In this document: positions 33,321 to 45,453 of the stretch, in pieces
Layout: each line of letters opens with the position of its first letter
Numbering within the stretch: the stretch's first letter is position 1
Source: Verpa conica
Taxonomy: Eukaryota; Ascomycota; Pezizomycetes; Pezizales; Morchellaceae
DNA length: 64,000 nt
Reading direction: 5' to 3'
Assembly (NCBI GenBank): GCA_033030425.1
Contig: JAUFSD010000004.1
Location: forward strand, 744,001-808,000
The notes under the pieces: generated by a model
Databases searched by the model: none
What the model was told of the DNA's origin: nothing
What the model saw: only the letters and a program-made list of their open reading frames with translations
Translations under genes and position numbers: made by a program

Positions 33321-34599
33321 ATTTAAAATCGATATATCAACTCCTGATAGCGGTACATACCATCCCCCCACTAGTGTTTATTGCATACCTACATGTATTG
33401 ATGCACGTACGTACACATGCTCCTATACCCATTTACTTGACACGCAACCCGTACCTATAAAAAAGTCCCGAGGATATTTCGCCTAGAGCCTTGGTCCGCC
33501 CCCGGTACTACCAAGCCCCCTCCCAATATTGGTTAGCTACTGACACAAAAGTACATGTAGATAGATACTGAGGAGAGAGTATCAAGATGAGTGGGCATAG
33601 GATAGGCACTTTTGAGTACTTTTGAGTATGCACATTCTAGCTGCTAACCCTGGCGAAGGATGGTGAAGATCAAGAATAACGTACATGGATGGTCGGGGAT
33701 GCAAAGAGCGGGTGGACAGACTTTTCGGCAAGTTTACTCACTGCTTGCAGGCGCTTATTGTAATGAGAAGATGTACACCCGGTACATGAAAGGTGCGTAC
33801 TCTAATTACTGTAAATACATCCACACTAGGTACTTGTGTGGTTTGTTCGTTGCAGGAATTTACCAGAAACAAGGCATTTTTGCTTTTTTTGAATCTTATA
33901 TGGGGTCTTTTTTTGGATTGTCTGAATCTGGATCATCTATCTGGAGGGGATCGCGATGGCGCTGTGCTGCGGGAAAGCAAACGCTGGGTATTTCTGAGTA
34001 CTGAGACTGCGACCGGTGACATGTGCTCACCTGACCCTACCCCCCTGAACCGTGAGAGGGTTACATAGCAGAATAGGTCTAGCCACCACCCACCACCCAC
34101 CACCCACCAACCGCGTCGAGGCAGACTACACGAGGAAGAGAAGGAGAGAAAGGAAAGAGGTAGAGAGGTGAGGTAGATAGAGATAGAGAGGTCAAAGATT
34201 GAAAGAGAGACCAAAAGGACCAGAGAGCACAAGGGCTTGTGTACTTGACCGCGACTGTTTCCCCCGTGGTTAGAAATTTAACTTAACCTCCGTCCTACCC
34301 AGCCAGCATCCCCGGCGATCCTCCAATTTTTTATTTTTTATTTTTATATTTTGCCTCAGCTTATTCTGTCGAGCCTCTATCAACGTCGCTATCCACTCGC
34401 TCGCTTTGTCGATAGATCGTGGTTGTTCTTAGCCAGGCTGAACCACACCGGAGCCTGGACGTAACCCGACTCGAGACAAAGGAAGGAAGTCATCCCACCT
34501 CACTTTTTTACTTACCTAGCCCTGCCTCTATTTTTTATTTTTTATTTATTTTATTCATTAATCGCACGGCCCACCACCATCACGTTTTGTCACTTTGAC

Positions 34600-35679
34600 A
34601 TACTTCGGTTATCAGTAATACTACACGAACACGAGTGAGGAGGTTGGGAGTGAGGAGGTTCGAGTAAGTGAGAGGATATTGTGGAACAGAGAGAGAACAA
34701 GCAGAAGAAGAGAATAAGAAGGAGAAGAAGGAGAAGGGGAGACAGTGTGGTTGAGTGAGTGAATGAGAACGTGTGACAGGGAGTGAAGAGTTCGTGATTT
34801 AGACAGGGAAAGAGAAACGCGAGTGAGCGCGAGAGGAGAAAAAAGAGTGACAGACTCTGACAGACAGAGATTGAAAAGAAAAGAGAAGGTAAGTCTAAAA
34901 ACACTGCTCATATCTCCATAATTTACACCTACTTTGATTCCTTGATTTCTCTTTTCGCGTTCTTCTGTCTGTTGCCAGTTCATGTATCTGCCCTCTTCGT
35001 CTGCCTCTTCTATCGTTCCCATCATCCATATTCCCACTTCCGCGCCCACATATTCCACCATCCACCGCCTCCAGCATCATCATCCCTCCTACCCTGCCTC
35101 CTTCCCGCGCGCCCATTTTCCATACATTCACCCGCCCCCAAAACAGCAACGTTTGCTCCCGTCAAAGACAACAAACCCCCCCCCGTTCATCTTTTTTTTT
35201 CCCTTTTATTCTCCCCCACACCTCCAACCATCCATCCACAATCTTCCACCACCACTTTCCTTTACCCCCCCTCCGTCTCGGACAAACCATTACACGCACC
35301 CCACTGCAAGGTCGCGGGGCAGACAGACCTTTCTGCCCAGACGTTCCCGTGACTCTCTCATTACTACCAAAACTAGCCCTATCACGTGTTGACATTTATC
35401 TCGTCTAAAGCTCTCTCTTGTCTTCCCGAATAAAACCGCCGCGCCCATTCCTCCTACGGATCTATCTAACCCCCCCACCCCCGGGGACTCATCAATCGAC
35501 AACATCACAAAAAAAGGATTCGCTCTTTTGAAATTCGGATTTTCTCGAGTTTTGAATCCAAGATAGCTACATATACTTAAAATTCATACATAAAGAATCT
35601 GTGGCCACCTTCTCGGTAGCAGACACGAAAACAAGAAATAAAGAAAGCGCGCCAACAACGAACACAACGAACGCAACGA
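34600..35679 (+). promoter_or_regulatory. Promoter and probable 5' leader of the Cbf1-like gene
   Basis: 34600-34888 is strongly purine-rich on the plus strand and ends at a consensus donor GTAAGT (34889-34894); from about 34920 to 35480 the same strand turns pyrimidine-rich. This fits an untranslated first exon followed by a long leader intron, although the acceptor is not fixed. A Cbf1 site lies inside this stretch. Open frames within it are low-complexity and not believable. Confidence 0.4.
35381..35388 (+). promoter_or_regulatory. E-box / Cbf1 site ATCACGTG
   Basis: ATCACGTG matches the full Cbf1 consensus RTCACRTG, 292 bp upstream of the start codon of the Cbf1-like gene. It suggests feedback control by the gene's own product. 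Confidence 0.5.
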
Positions 35680-36812
35680 ATGCCGATGGGCGACCAGCAC
35701 CACGATCTCTACCACGACGACCAGGCCGACGCCCGGCAACCACAGCAGTCTTCCCCGGTGTCTCATCTCCAGGATCCAGCCACCGGTGCGTCGGCTTCCA
35801 CGTCGCCCCAACTGTCTAACGCGTCTGCTTCGCACAAAAGGAAACGAGACTCGATCGACGATTCGGAGGGACGAGAGGATGGGAGGTCGTTGCGTGAAGG
35901 AAGTAGTAGCGGTCGCAGAGCATCCTTCAAACAGTCATCTCCTAACCTCAGCAACGCTGGCTCTTTTATGCCAGTAAATACAAACTCCAAAGCGAGTCCA
36001 GCTGGAAGTCCCTACGGTTTTCAACCGATGAGCAACTCTTCCTTGACAACGATGAATGGTTCAGCCAATGCAGATGCAGCAAATGCTGCATTGGTTGCTG
36101 CTGGTGCGATGAGCGGGATGCTGCCTCAGATGACTGTCCCGCAACCAACATCCATGGGATTTGCCCCAGTAGATGGAAGTGGGAAGACCGGGGAACATAG
36201 CCAGATAGACAATAACTTTGGTGCCTTATCTCCTCCACCAGTAGAAGGGCATACAGAGGGCGTTGGCGGGAACCACAGCACTCCAGGAAACCATAGTCAC
36301 AGCCATGGGTCACCTCCAGTTGGATCATCGGGTAATCCGAATCCAAAACCCCAGGTTGGGACAGAGGAGTGGCATAGAGTCCGACGAGATAATCACAAAG
36401 AAGGTATGTTGATAGGTTTCAAAACCTAGTACTTATCACTTGGGTTAATATCATAGATTACTAACAATTCCTCTTTTGAAATTTAGTCGAGCGACGTCGC
36501 CGAGAAACCATTAACGAGGGCATCAATGAACTTGCTAAGATTGTACCAGGCTGTGAAAAGAATAAAGGCTCGATCCTACAACGCGCCGTCCAATATATCC
36601 AGCAGCTGAAAGAAAACGAAGCTGCCAACATTGAGAAATGGACACTAGAAAAAATTCTAACGGAGCAAGCCATTTCAGAGCTTAGTGCAAACAATGAGAA
36701 ACTACAGAAAGAGTGTGAACGGGCATGGCGGGAAGCAGAAACATGGAAGAAAAGTTGTCTGCAAGCTGGCGTAACAAGGGACGGCGGTGCTCAGGCCGGC
36801 GGTTCGTCATGA
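35680..36812 (+). CDS. CBF1: Cbf1-type bHLH transcription factor
   Basis: Binds CACGTG E-boxes; in yeasts the homologue acts at centromeres, in sulfur-amino-acid genes and in respiratory control. Two exons (35680-36403 and 36487-36812) give 349 residues. Residues 1-230 are Ser/Asn/Pro-rich and low-complexity with a His/Ser patch near 205-215. The basic region HKEVERRRRETINEGI (about 238-253) has the His, Glu and Arg residues that read CACGTG. Helix 1, the loop with PGCEKNKGS, helix 2 (ILQRAVQYIQQLK) and a coiled coil to about residue 330 follow, as in Cbf1. The 83-bp intron splits the basic region after HKE and has a perfect TACTAAC branch. Upstream at 35381 lies a Cbf1 site. Other bHLH-leucine-zipper factors are possible, but spacing and the intron position favour Cbf1. 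Confidence 0.85.
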
Positions 36813-38855
36813 CATCCAGCTATTTAGGCTCGCTGGGTTGCCTGGAGAACAAGGATCTCAAAAAATCATATCGTTGGACGTGGGCTTCAATAGTTCAGGG
36901 ATGACGAGAAATATGATACCCATGAAACTCTGAGCAAGGAGAAAAGACACGAACTCATGACCACAAAAATTGATTGACACCAATATCCTGTTCTTTCTAC
37001 TCCCTACATCATTTCTTCAGGAGTCAACTTGTGGGATTACTTCTCTTATTATTTCAATTTTAGCTTTTCCCCCCTTCTTTTTCTTCTTTTCTTTTTTCAT
37101 GTCAGTTTTATTGGAGCATTGATTCTCGGCGAGGATAGTTGGGAGTAGTGATGAGAATGGACATGATTGATAATATCGGGTGGGATTGCTTTTTTTCTGA
37201 TCAGACACTTATCCAATTTTCATATCATTATGTTTTCCCTTTTCAGCCCGTCTTTTGAGTTCATTGGGTCATGGAAGTTGGTTTATTATTCAATTACTTT
37301 TCTCGTTTTATTCGTCATTTCTTTAAGGGGGGGGGGGGTTATCTGCTTGAACACGATTACACAGCATCAGGTATCTACACTGGGAAAACTAATGAGCCGG
37401 TCATTTTTACTGATGTAAGTCAGGGATTCCGGGTGTTTTTTTCTTTCGACTTATGAGAGTTTGAAATTCTCTCTAGGGTAGTATTTCTCGTGGATTCGAG
37501 TTTCTTTTCTTTCACATCCAGACCGAGCGTATTTTTACTCATTGGAACAGGCGGTTGTTTCGTTTAGCTATTTGGCTTCTGGACTATCTTGCTTGGGTTC
37601 GCACAAACTCTACCTTTCTTTGGCTACCTATTTTCTGTTCTTATTCGCTGGACCTGTCCTATTGGTCCCAACTTTGCGGTACATAAATGATTTTTCCTCT
37701 CGGGTTTCTTCAGGACGAGCTACATAGTTTATATGTCCTATCATTCACCTCTCATTTATCACTGGTTTTTTGTCTATCTACTCTCTCCCTTCTTCTGGGT
37801 AATGAGAACCTGTAACTGTACGTAGGCTATTTTCCCTCTTGCTTGGCTTCTACCATTTATTGTTCTTTGGTTCATTTGTGTTTTCATTTCTCTTGCTCTT
37901 TCGTTTCGGGCATGGTTTTCTACGAATATCATACCTAAGTTCTTCCCCTGATCTGATCTGTCTGGATCTGTACATATCATACACCCGTATAAACGTACAC
38001 AGCGATGGACCAGGGTAGGGAACGGCACTTCCCCCCTGAGTTTTACATCGGAGTATCAGCCACCTGATCATGATCTCAAGTCCTGATATATCCCGAAGCC
38101 ACCTTCGTCAGACCCCACTAATATGTAGTGCATGACGTGCTCATGCGTGCATGAAATCACCTACTCGCTCGTAAGAGATGAAATCGTGGGGGTAAAGGTG
38201 CGGGGAAGAAGTGGAACAAAGACGGACCGAAAGAAAGCTATATACATGTATCGTAGCTATATATAAAAAAATGCAATATTATAAGAATAAGCAAGCCCTA
38301 GCGATATTTTTTTATCTCTATTTTTTTTTAAAAAAAAACCAATTTAAAAGAGTTACAAGAGTTGAGCTATTAGAGTACTTCCACCAGGGAGGATCCTTCT
38401 GTTCTGCTTCTTATAACTAGACACTTTGCCTGCCTATTCACTTCACTCCTTTCACTTAACCAATGTATATCTTACAAGAAAACTATGTGTACAAAAAAAA
38501 GGATAAGGAAAATCTGATGCCTAGAACAAATGAGATCAAAGTTGAAGCTGACAACAAAACAATGCTAGAAGCCACCGAATGGAAAAATGAGGAGCCACCC
38601 GAAAGAAACAAATCACACCCCAGTACTCCATTTTGAGCCTCAGCGGTCTACCTCGGAACCAGCCACCAGCTATCTGCAACCACTTAAGTATATGCATTAC
38701 CATGCCGCCGCGCGCAATTTCCAATTTTTAAATAACGGATACTTACATAAGTTCGTGATTCATCCTTTCCTCACCCCTATGTTGAAATACTTCCTGTATC
38801 TCTCTTCCAAGTCCACAAATTACATAGCATTACGCACTATTCACAATCCCGCTTT
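36813..38855. other. Convergent gap, T-rich
   Basis: 3' regions of the Cbf1-like gene and the Nta1-type gene. It contains a run of 12 G at about 37327-37338 and several A/T runs near 38310-38340. No gene seen. Confidence 0.5.
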
Positions 38856-40151
38856 CTAACTCCGCCTTGAATTTTTTCCAGGTCCTGGAACCTCGCATAC
38901 AAGCAGGTCTTCCGTTCCTCGACCTAAGCAACCATAGACCTTTACGTTGCCCTTGCTGACGCCTACTACAACAGAAGTCCCGGCGTATGATGCCTCGCGC
39001 TCTACCCCTATCCTGTTACAAGCAACGAATATAGTCTCCCCTGATTGCCCTTGGGGTCCTTGATCAAGGACGGGTTGTAGGCGCTGTATCCAATATGCGA
39101 GGGTGTCGGCATCGGGAACTTGCGCTTGATCTACTAGGGATGACTGCGGTTGAGATGTGAGCCAAGCCATAGGCATAAGTACTAAGTCTGCTTTGCTATC
39201 GAGAACGTGGTTTGCAAATTCGTAGTTCTCAAAAGGTGTTTCAAACCGCCGGGGGTTGAGGTCCATGCCTTAGGAAATTATGTCAGCAACATATTTTTTT
39301 TCTTCCTTTTGCCTCTACTTATCTATATAGAATAGTGGTCTGGGAATGGTCATTAGTTGAGGAAACATACATATTCCCATCGCAAGTTTTCCCAAGCCAT
39401 CGGGCATTTCCCCAGTAAAAAACCCTTCTCTACCTTCCTCAGCCCAGGTTTCATCCGTATTGAATAGGAAGTGCTTCCTATAATTCACAAGCACGTTTCC
39501 TTTTGGTGATACCAGGACGGCAGAGTTATACCGAGACATAGAACCTTGCGGGGATGAGGGGGAATGTGCGCAATATTCGGGATATCCCAAGGCTACATAA
39601 CATCCAAGACGTCTGGCAATTGATCGTGCCCATACTGTTGATGGACCTGCAGCTGTGGGTTCTAGATGAAACTCAATTTCTTCGGCGGATTTGAAATTGT
39701 AACCTGATATTTAAGAGACGCAGCTGTCAGCTGGACAAAATTCTTGGCCAAAAAAACACTAAATTCAAGACTAGCGATAAGGGCATGATATCATACGACA
39801 CATAGAATGGAGGCATAGTGGATAAATGATACGTCGAGTTTTGAATAAAGATGAAATGAGATGAGATATGCAGGATAGGAAATATGTCATCACGATAGAA
39901 ATGAGCAAGAGCGCACCTGAAAATGCCATCTCAGGAAGAATTAGTAGATCAATGTCAACAGGGTCAGCTCGCGAGATTATTGTCTCCGCTCTCTTTAGGT
40001 TATGGGCTATATTCCCTAGTTGGGGGTTGAACTACAGGCAATTACAATGTAAGCGCTTTGTTACGGAAAACAACCATCGTTGTACGGATAGTATGATGGA
40101 TGAACGGGAGTCTGTCTGGTATTTTCTCACCTGTAAGCACGCGATCTTCAT
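38856..40151 (-). CDS. NTA1: Protein N-terminal Asn/Gln amidase (nitrilase superfamily)
   Basis: Nta1 deamidates N-terminal Asn and Gln to Asp and Glu, feeding the Arg/N-degron pathway. Four exons (40151-40131, 40031-39917, 39703-39371, 39268-38856) give 293 residues. The nitrilase triad is complete: Glu41 in LILPEMAFSGYNF, Lys122 in NYRKHFLFNTDETWAEEG, and Cys157 in GICMDLNP. The GYNFKS and YRKHFLF-TDETW blocks are specific for Nta1-type proteins. The Cys157 codon is split by the last intron (T at the end of exon 3, GC at the start of exon 4). The protein is shorter than yeast Nta1 (457 residues), ending soon after the CNRIGVE block. The third exon is preceded by a long 213-bp intron. A related omega-amidase-like role cannot be excluded. 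Confidence 0.85.
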
Positions 40152-42978
40152 GACTGTTGACCTTAGCAGTACGGAAACGTGGTATTATTATTTGTAGGAT
40201 CCGGAGAAGGGGGGTAAATAATTTAATGTGGGCGGAGAGGAGGTGACGAGGCTATGGATATCGGAGACCGGACGGAGGGGGGGCGGAGAGAGAAGTTTCG
40301 AAAGCCACTGAACGGAGAGAGAGGCAGTAGTTTTAATAGGGTAGAGAAGATGGGGGCAGCTCTGAATAGTTAGGGGGGCAGCAAGGTGTAAGGCGTCGTT
40401 TCGGACAGATGCAGAATGCTTGAGAGCTCTTTCACAACCTAGCCTGACGAGGATACTAACTGGAGCTGTGATGGACGTAGCCAACGTCGTACGGAGGGTG
40501 ATGCGGTAATAGAAACGTGGTAAAACCAGCGATCGCAGTTACCCTCAACCGTTATATATCTACGAATGTAGCAATACTAGGAGGAAGTAGCGTCTGGAAC
40601 GGGAGGAAAGGGGAGGGACAGCGGTGAAGCAAAAATCTGTGATAACGATACGGATTTTGTGCGTTGTACTCACTTCTCTATACTCGAGGGGCACCCTGGT
40701 CTCTGGCAATTTTCCCAGCGTCATACAATTGTCTACTGTGGCTGCTGTCGGGAATGTCAAAAAGTGGGGCCCCGCGCTTCTTGGCAAGGGACGACTGAAG
40801 AAAGAGGCGATTGATGGGCAGGAGATCCGAGAGGGCTGCTGAGCAGGGAAAGGCAGGGAAGGGGGGGAAATGGGAAGGTGTCCCCGCCCTCGACTAGTGC
40901 TTCGTACAGCCCAAACACATCTCCGAGAATCTGGAGTGCATGTTGGTAACTGAAAAAAGGAAAATAAGAGCTACAGGGGCGCGTAAGGGAAACAAAATCA
41001 GAGGAAGGGCATCAACGGCTGTAGAATAATGCCTGATGTATCTACGGCCAGAGATGCCTGAATATTTCTGCCCATGTAGGCAACCCTTTTCTACTCAGTT
41101 AGACCGAAATCTTGCAGGTAGCAGGGCCATAGTCAAAAGTACCAGTATAACAGATTTCCATATCGTAGTCTTTGAACCGAAAAAGCGGGGAAGCGTGAGG
41201 AGCTGAGGATGTACACAGTAAGGTATGCATAAACCCTTGGCCAGTCTGATCTGGGAGTAACTACGACAGGAGAACAAACTTGAAAGGGAAAGAAGACTAC
41301 AGGGTTCAGAGCAGAGTTTTGTGCAAGGGTATCAGAGAAATAGATAAAGATTTATATTAACTGCAGCTTTTATTGTATTGGGTGTGAGTGGCGCGGACCT
41401 CTCTCCAGGTCCTCGTGATGGGCACGTTGGGCACAATAGAAAGTACCAGAGGAATCGTCAAGAAATTTAGGAATATAGGTGGAAATACAAGGCTGAGGGC
41501 CTTATTATCTCCCAGATAGTAGGTGCACGTCGTATACTTGCCAAAGTAGGCCAAGCTGTTGTATGTATATACATGTACCCGCCGTGTTTTAGAGATTTTA
41601 TGAACCCACCATTTAGGTTTCATAATTTCTGAATCACGAGTGCAGAAACGGGTTAATTGTCAGGGACTTTACGCCCTTCAAGCCACGATCTACCTGCATT
41701 ACGCATGCGATAACCGGCTTACTTTAAGTTTCTCTCTCGGCTTCCTGCGAAGGTCGACTGCTCCTTCAGGAATATCGGTAGCCGTCTTAAACGCAAGACT
41801 GACAGGAGTGTGTAGTTTCCACAAGGCCTGGGTTATCTATCACATGGTACAGACAAAATAGGCTATGGATTATTGATACATGTAGTCAAACTCCCCGCCT
41901 GTGGGAAAGGTTCTATCCATCATTTCCCTCACATAAAAGGTTTCACCTTAAATCTCTATAGCTAGTCTCTTCTAACGTATATTGTGACAATTTACCTATA
42001 CATGATTGAGGGAGCTTAAGTGTAAGACTTACCCTCTTGTTTAGAGATAAGGATAGATATATATACATGTATGTAGTTGATCTAAGGAGACTATTTATAC
42101 CCTATAATATTTTACACCGCTTGTTGTACGGAAGGACCTCCGTGTAAAGGATGATTAAATAAACAATGTCGTACAGGGTAAGTACGTATAGTAAAGCGTA
42201 TTTAGTTTAATCTACTCTATGATTGTGGCTGATGCCCTCGGACGCCGTTCATCGGAGAAATAACAACTCTGCACATAAAACTTAAACCTTGGCTTCTCAA
42301 GTATAATATAAAAAGGCCCATGTCATCTTCAGGGAACACAAAGCGTGATCTTTATGCATCACGATCTGGAGATTTTTTTGGGCCTTTATGACGAACCCTT
42401 AGACACAATAGGCCGGAAAATCGGAGAATTACTTAAGGGATGATAATTGTACAGGCTGAAATCGCGTATACTCGAAAGTTTTGGATTAGATTCTTGCACG
42501 GGTGAGGCATAATGAAATATCGATCCGGTGGGGCCCCGGGTACATATATATATTGTGGTAGGATTTTTTTTCTGCTCCTAACTAGAACTCCCCTCCCCTC
42601 CCCTCCAGGAGTGGGGATTGGGGTTTAACCAGGTTTGGAGTCGTGACACATGTGCCTGCGCTCTACTCTAGTAGGCTGTCCCCACATTGTACCGGTACAA
42701 AGCAATCATCCCCGCGGTCGTTAGTAGTAACGACCCGAACGACCCGAACTACCAGAATTCTACCTTCAGAACCTCGTAACCGAGAACTAAACTAGCGAGA
42801 TCACATCGGATTTATCGTTGCTGGTGCTAACCCGGAGATGACGGGTGGTATGCAATAAGTCAAGTATTATTGAAGCTTAGTTTCCAGTTTGATTTTCAAG
42901 TAATTTTATTGGTGTATAGCACTTATGAGCAGAAGAAAATTAGGTATAATAAGGAAAATCTCAAGGGTTCATGGGCGG
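40152..42978. other. Gap between the NTA1-type gene and SPT4
   Basis: 40152-40500 is the probable promoter of the NTA1-type gene. Two overlapping open minus-strand frames at about 40660-40860 have a donor-like GTGAGT, but no recognisable protein. The rest is AT-rich with short C/G runs (CCCCTCCCCTCC near 42590). No gene supported. Confidence 0.45.
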
Positions 42979-43488
42979 TCATTCCCTAGCGCTATCACTA
43001 CCATCGCGGGGCCGGTACTCGACCTCATTATCTGCGAGAAGCGTGATGACTTCTTCTGGGAGCTTTATTCGGGATTTCTGTCAGCCAAATCTACACCCCC
43101 CCTAACACTGGCATGATTGGCAGAAATTTAAAGTCCCACTCACATTTCCACTGACCTTCACCGCGTACATACCCCTGGCGAACGTATCAAGCCTTTGCCA
43201 CTTCGCTACCCAGGACTTTGTCGGTTCCCTCATCGTAATCAGCCCTTCGAATACGGGAGAGGTACAGTCCTCAACTAAGTCAGCCTGGCCGCGGTAGTGG
43301 AGCATTTCTTCGCAGTTTGGGCATCCTTCTTTGACAAATCTCTAGATGCACACAGCTGTCAATACCTGATCAAGAAATGTGTCCTGGTTGGGAGTGCAGC
43401 GTACCTGTTGGGTTTGAACAATCGAGCAGACCATACAGGCCCGTAGGTGGCGGTACTGGCTTGTAGTGACGAAGTTAGAGCCAGACAT
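42979..43488 (-). CDS. SPT4: Transcription elongation factor Spt4 (DSIF small subunit)
   Basis: With Spt5 it forms DSIF, which clamps RNA polymerase II or I on DNA during elongation. Three exons (43488-43405, 43341-43144, 43077-42979) give 126 residues. The zinc ribbon is intact: Cys18 and Cys21 in [11 protein letters not shown], Cys35 and Cys38 in GCPNCEE. The [10 protein letters not shown] strand, the [21 protein letters not shown] block and the end VEYRPRDGS are all as in fungal Spt4. The start was set at the ATG 15 codons before RACMVC, because family members begin close to the zinc ribbon; a further in-frame ATG exists 29 codons upstream. The last intron (66 bp) has a plain CAG acceptor, and two or three residues around it are less sure. 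The gene is isolated inside an element-rich region. Confidence 0.9.
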
Positions 43489-44349
43489 TGTACCTGTTGT
43501 ATGTTTACGGTCGGTGAAGGGTTGAATGAATGAAAGGACTAAAGGTAGAGTGTTGTACCACGCGCAGACCCTCAAATGGATGACTAATTTATAGATCAGC
43601 CTTCTCTCTATATTTAGGATGGCTAAATTTCCACACCCGGTTTCGTGCTAAACCCTAAGGACTACGTGCTTTGAAGGTGGACTAAATGCTCGATTCTATT
43701 TTGTTCTATGTTAGCTATGGCAGGAAACAAAGCGAGCGGTTTGCTATGAGAGGTATGTTAATATATATACAATAGTTACATGTGTCCCAATGTTACCTTT
43801 AGCTCGCTACACATGTGCGTAAGGACATATTGACATGACTTGGCGTATATAATATATACCACGGTACCAAACACAGAGAGCGCTGTACTATTACTAGCTG
43901 AGGCGGTGGGATTTGCTATTGGGTTGGACTTGACGCCTATTTACTAGTTTTAATTAAGCCTCAATATTTAATCGACCAGTCTGAGAATTTCTTCAATCAC
44001 ACAGCCCTATTCGATATTGCCGAGATATTAAGTATTTTCTGATGCCAGGGTTGATCTGATTTTAAGGTACGTGTTGGAACGTACGAAGTAGTGGAAAATA
44101 TTTAATTTCGCCTCAAGTAGAATCCCAATATATAAGAATATACTCGAGTGCTATGGGGCGTCAAATATGTCAAAAATAAAATTCTCTACCGGCAGAGATT
44201 ATAGACCAACATACTGGAATACAATATAAAAATGGATCATCTAGCTAGCTGTCTACGTAACGTACTCTTAAATGAATGACGCTTTAATTATACACTAAGC
44301 TGGACCCGTGCCCCATACAATTCCTATTATTTTGTATGGTATGCATACC

Positions 44350-45003
44350 AGCTAGCTAGTCCTGTACACAACGTCTACGGAAGCGTAAATTGGTCAAAAG
44401 TTTGTTTGTTACAGGTGGTATATAAACCAAAGTACAAAAACAGTAGATTCCAGCGCTTGTACATGCTATTTTCACTGAATCCATCACCCTGTACTTGAGT
44501 CAAAATTAATTTACTAAGACAGGTACTTAGATATTAGTGATAGTGGCCTAGTCATTTTGCTACTTAATTAAATTAACTAATGCTAATTAAGAGCTCTTGA
44601 CCGGGGATGGGGGGGGGGCAATCAGGGAGGCGGAAGAGGAAAGCGGATAGAAGGTATATAAGTATATGAGGAGAATAGACAAAAGATGGAAGTGTAGAGG
44701 AGAAGCAGAGAGAGAGAAAAGGACGGATGGTGGTGTGGAATTGGATAGCAGTGTCCTACATGTAGTTTGTTTTGGGGTTATTGTTCTTAGTGTTTGGATA
44801 GAGCTATAGGCTAGAGTAGAGGAATATTATAGCCTATTGGGCTTATGTATTTATTGAGGGGAAAAAAAGAGCTCTTGACTAAAGTACAAGGTACCGGAAT
44901 CTAGCGTTTCTGTCCTTTGGTTTATATAATTATAATTGGTGCGCGGTAATAAATAGATATTTAACCGATTTACACTTCCATAATATGTACAACCTAGCTA
45001 GCT
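44350..45003. mobile_element. Foldback element, 654 bp with long inverted arms
   Basis: 44350-44503 and 44876-45003 are inverted, imperfect copies of each other. Both outer ends read AGCTAGCT, then a TGTACA block and GGAAG(C/T)GTAAAT; further in they share CAAAGTACA/TGTACTTTG-type stretches. The loop has no coding capacity. Part of the arm recurs at 45190-45310 and, reversed, near 63530-63558, so this is a family. Confidence 0.55.
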
Positions 45004-45189
45004 CTACGTCTCTATTACTAATATGTAGTACCATTAATCCTGTAGCTAAAATATTAGATATCACTCGGGTCATCTATATTAATTAGGAATAGCACTAGCT
45101 AGCTAGGCTGAGTCAGGATATATATGTCTTCTTTAACACGTTGATTTATTTCTAGGATTTATGCTAAGGCCCGCGATATTTATGTATAT

Positions 45190-45310
45190 TTTATGGAAGC
45201 GTAAATCAGTTAAAATCTACATGTAATTTACCGCCGGTGGTAGGTTCAAGCACAAAAACGCCGAATTTCAGCGCCTGAACGTGCTACTACCATTGAATCC
45301 AGAACTCTTA
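45190..45310 (+). repeat. Solo copy of the foldback arm
   Basis: Contains GGAAGCGTAAATCAGTTAAA, an ACAAAAAC block and a CAGCGC...CATTGAATCCA end in the same order as 44376-44490. The copies are diverged. Confidence 0.5.
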
Positions 45311-45453
45311 CTTAACCCAGGACTTCGAACTGTTTTTTGAGTTTCTTTTCTTTTAGAAAGATAAGGTGACATTTTATTTCCGGGTATAGAATCAAGCATG
45401 CAGTTACAAACTATGACCCAAGGTATTTGAGAAGTTACTAGGTTTATTATATA

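Larger units (their letters stand above)
30100..34599. other. Long gap without a recognisable gene
   Basis: About 4.5 kb. Simple repeats stand out: an 18-bp unit twice in tandem at 30767-30802, a GGA-rich run at 32201-32231, an (AAAAT)n run at 33268-33320 and a CCACCCA run at 34083-34109. A hairpin with ACACCAA/TTGGTGT arms is near 30510. A moderately GC-rich stretch at 32520-32740 has an open minus-strand frame but no family signature. I cannot support any gene here. Confidence 0.5.

Noticed and set aside
33660..34004. Plus-strand frame of 114 codons
   Set aside because: Codons and composition look random and no domain or signal can be recognised; a different frame overlaps it.
34590..35395. 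Several long overlapping open frames on both strands before the Cbf1-like gene
   Set aside because: They consist of low-complexity Ser/Leu/Phe or Pro/Ser/His sequence from purine/pyrimidine-biased DNA, in competing frames, with no family motif.
40660..40860. Two overlapping open minus-strand frames with a donor-like GTGAGT
   Set aside because: Neither translation shows a recognisable block, and no partner exon with matching phase was found.
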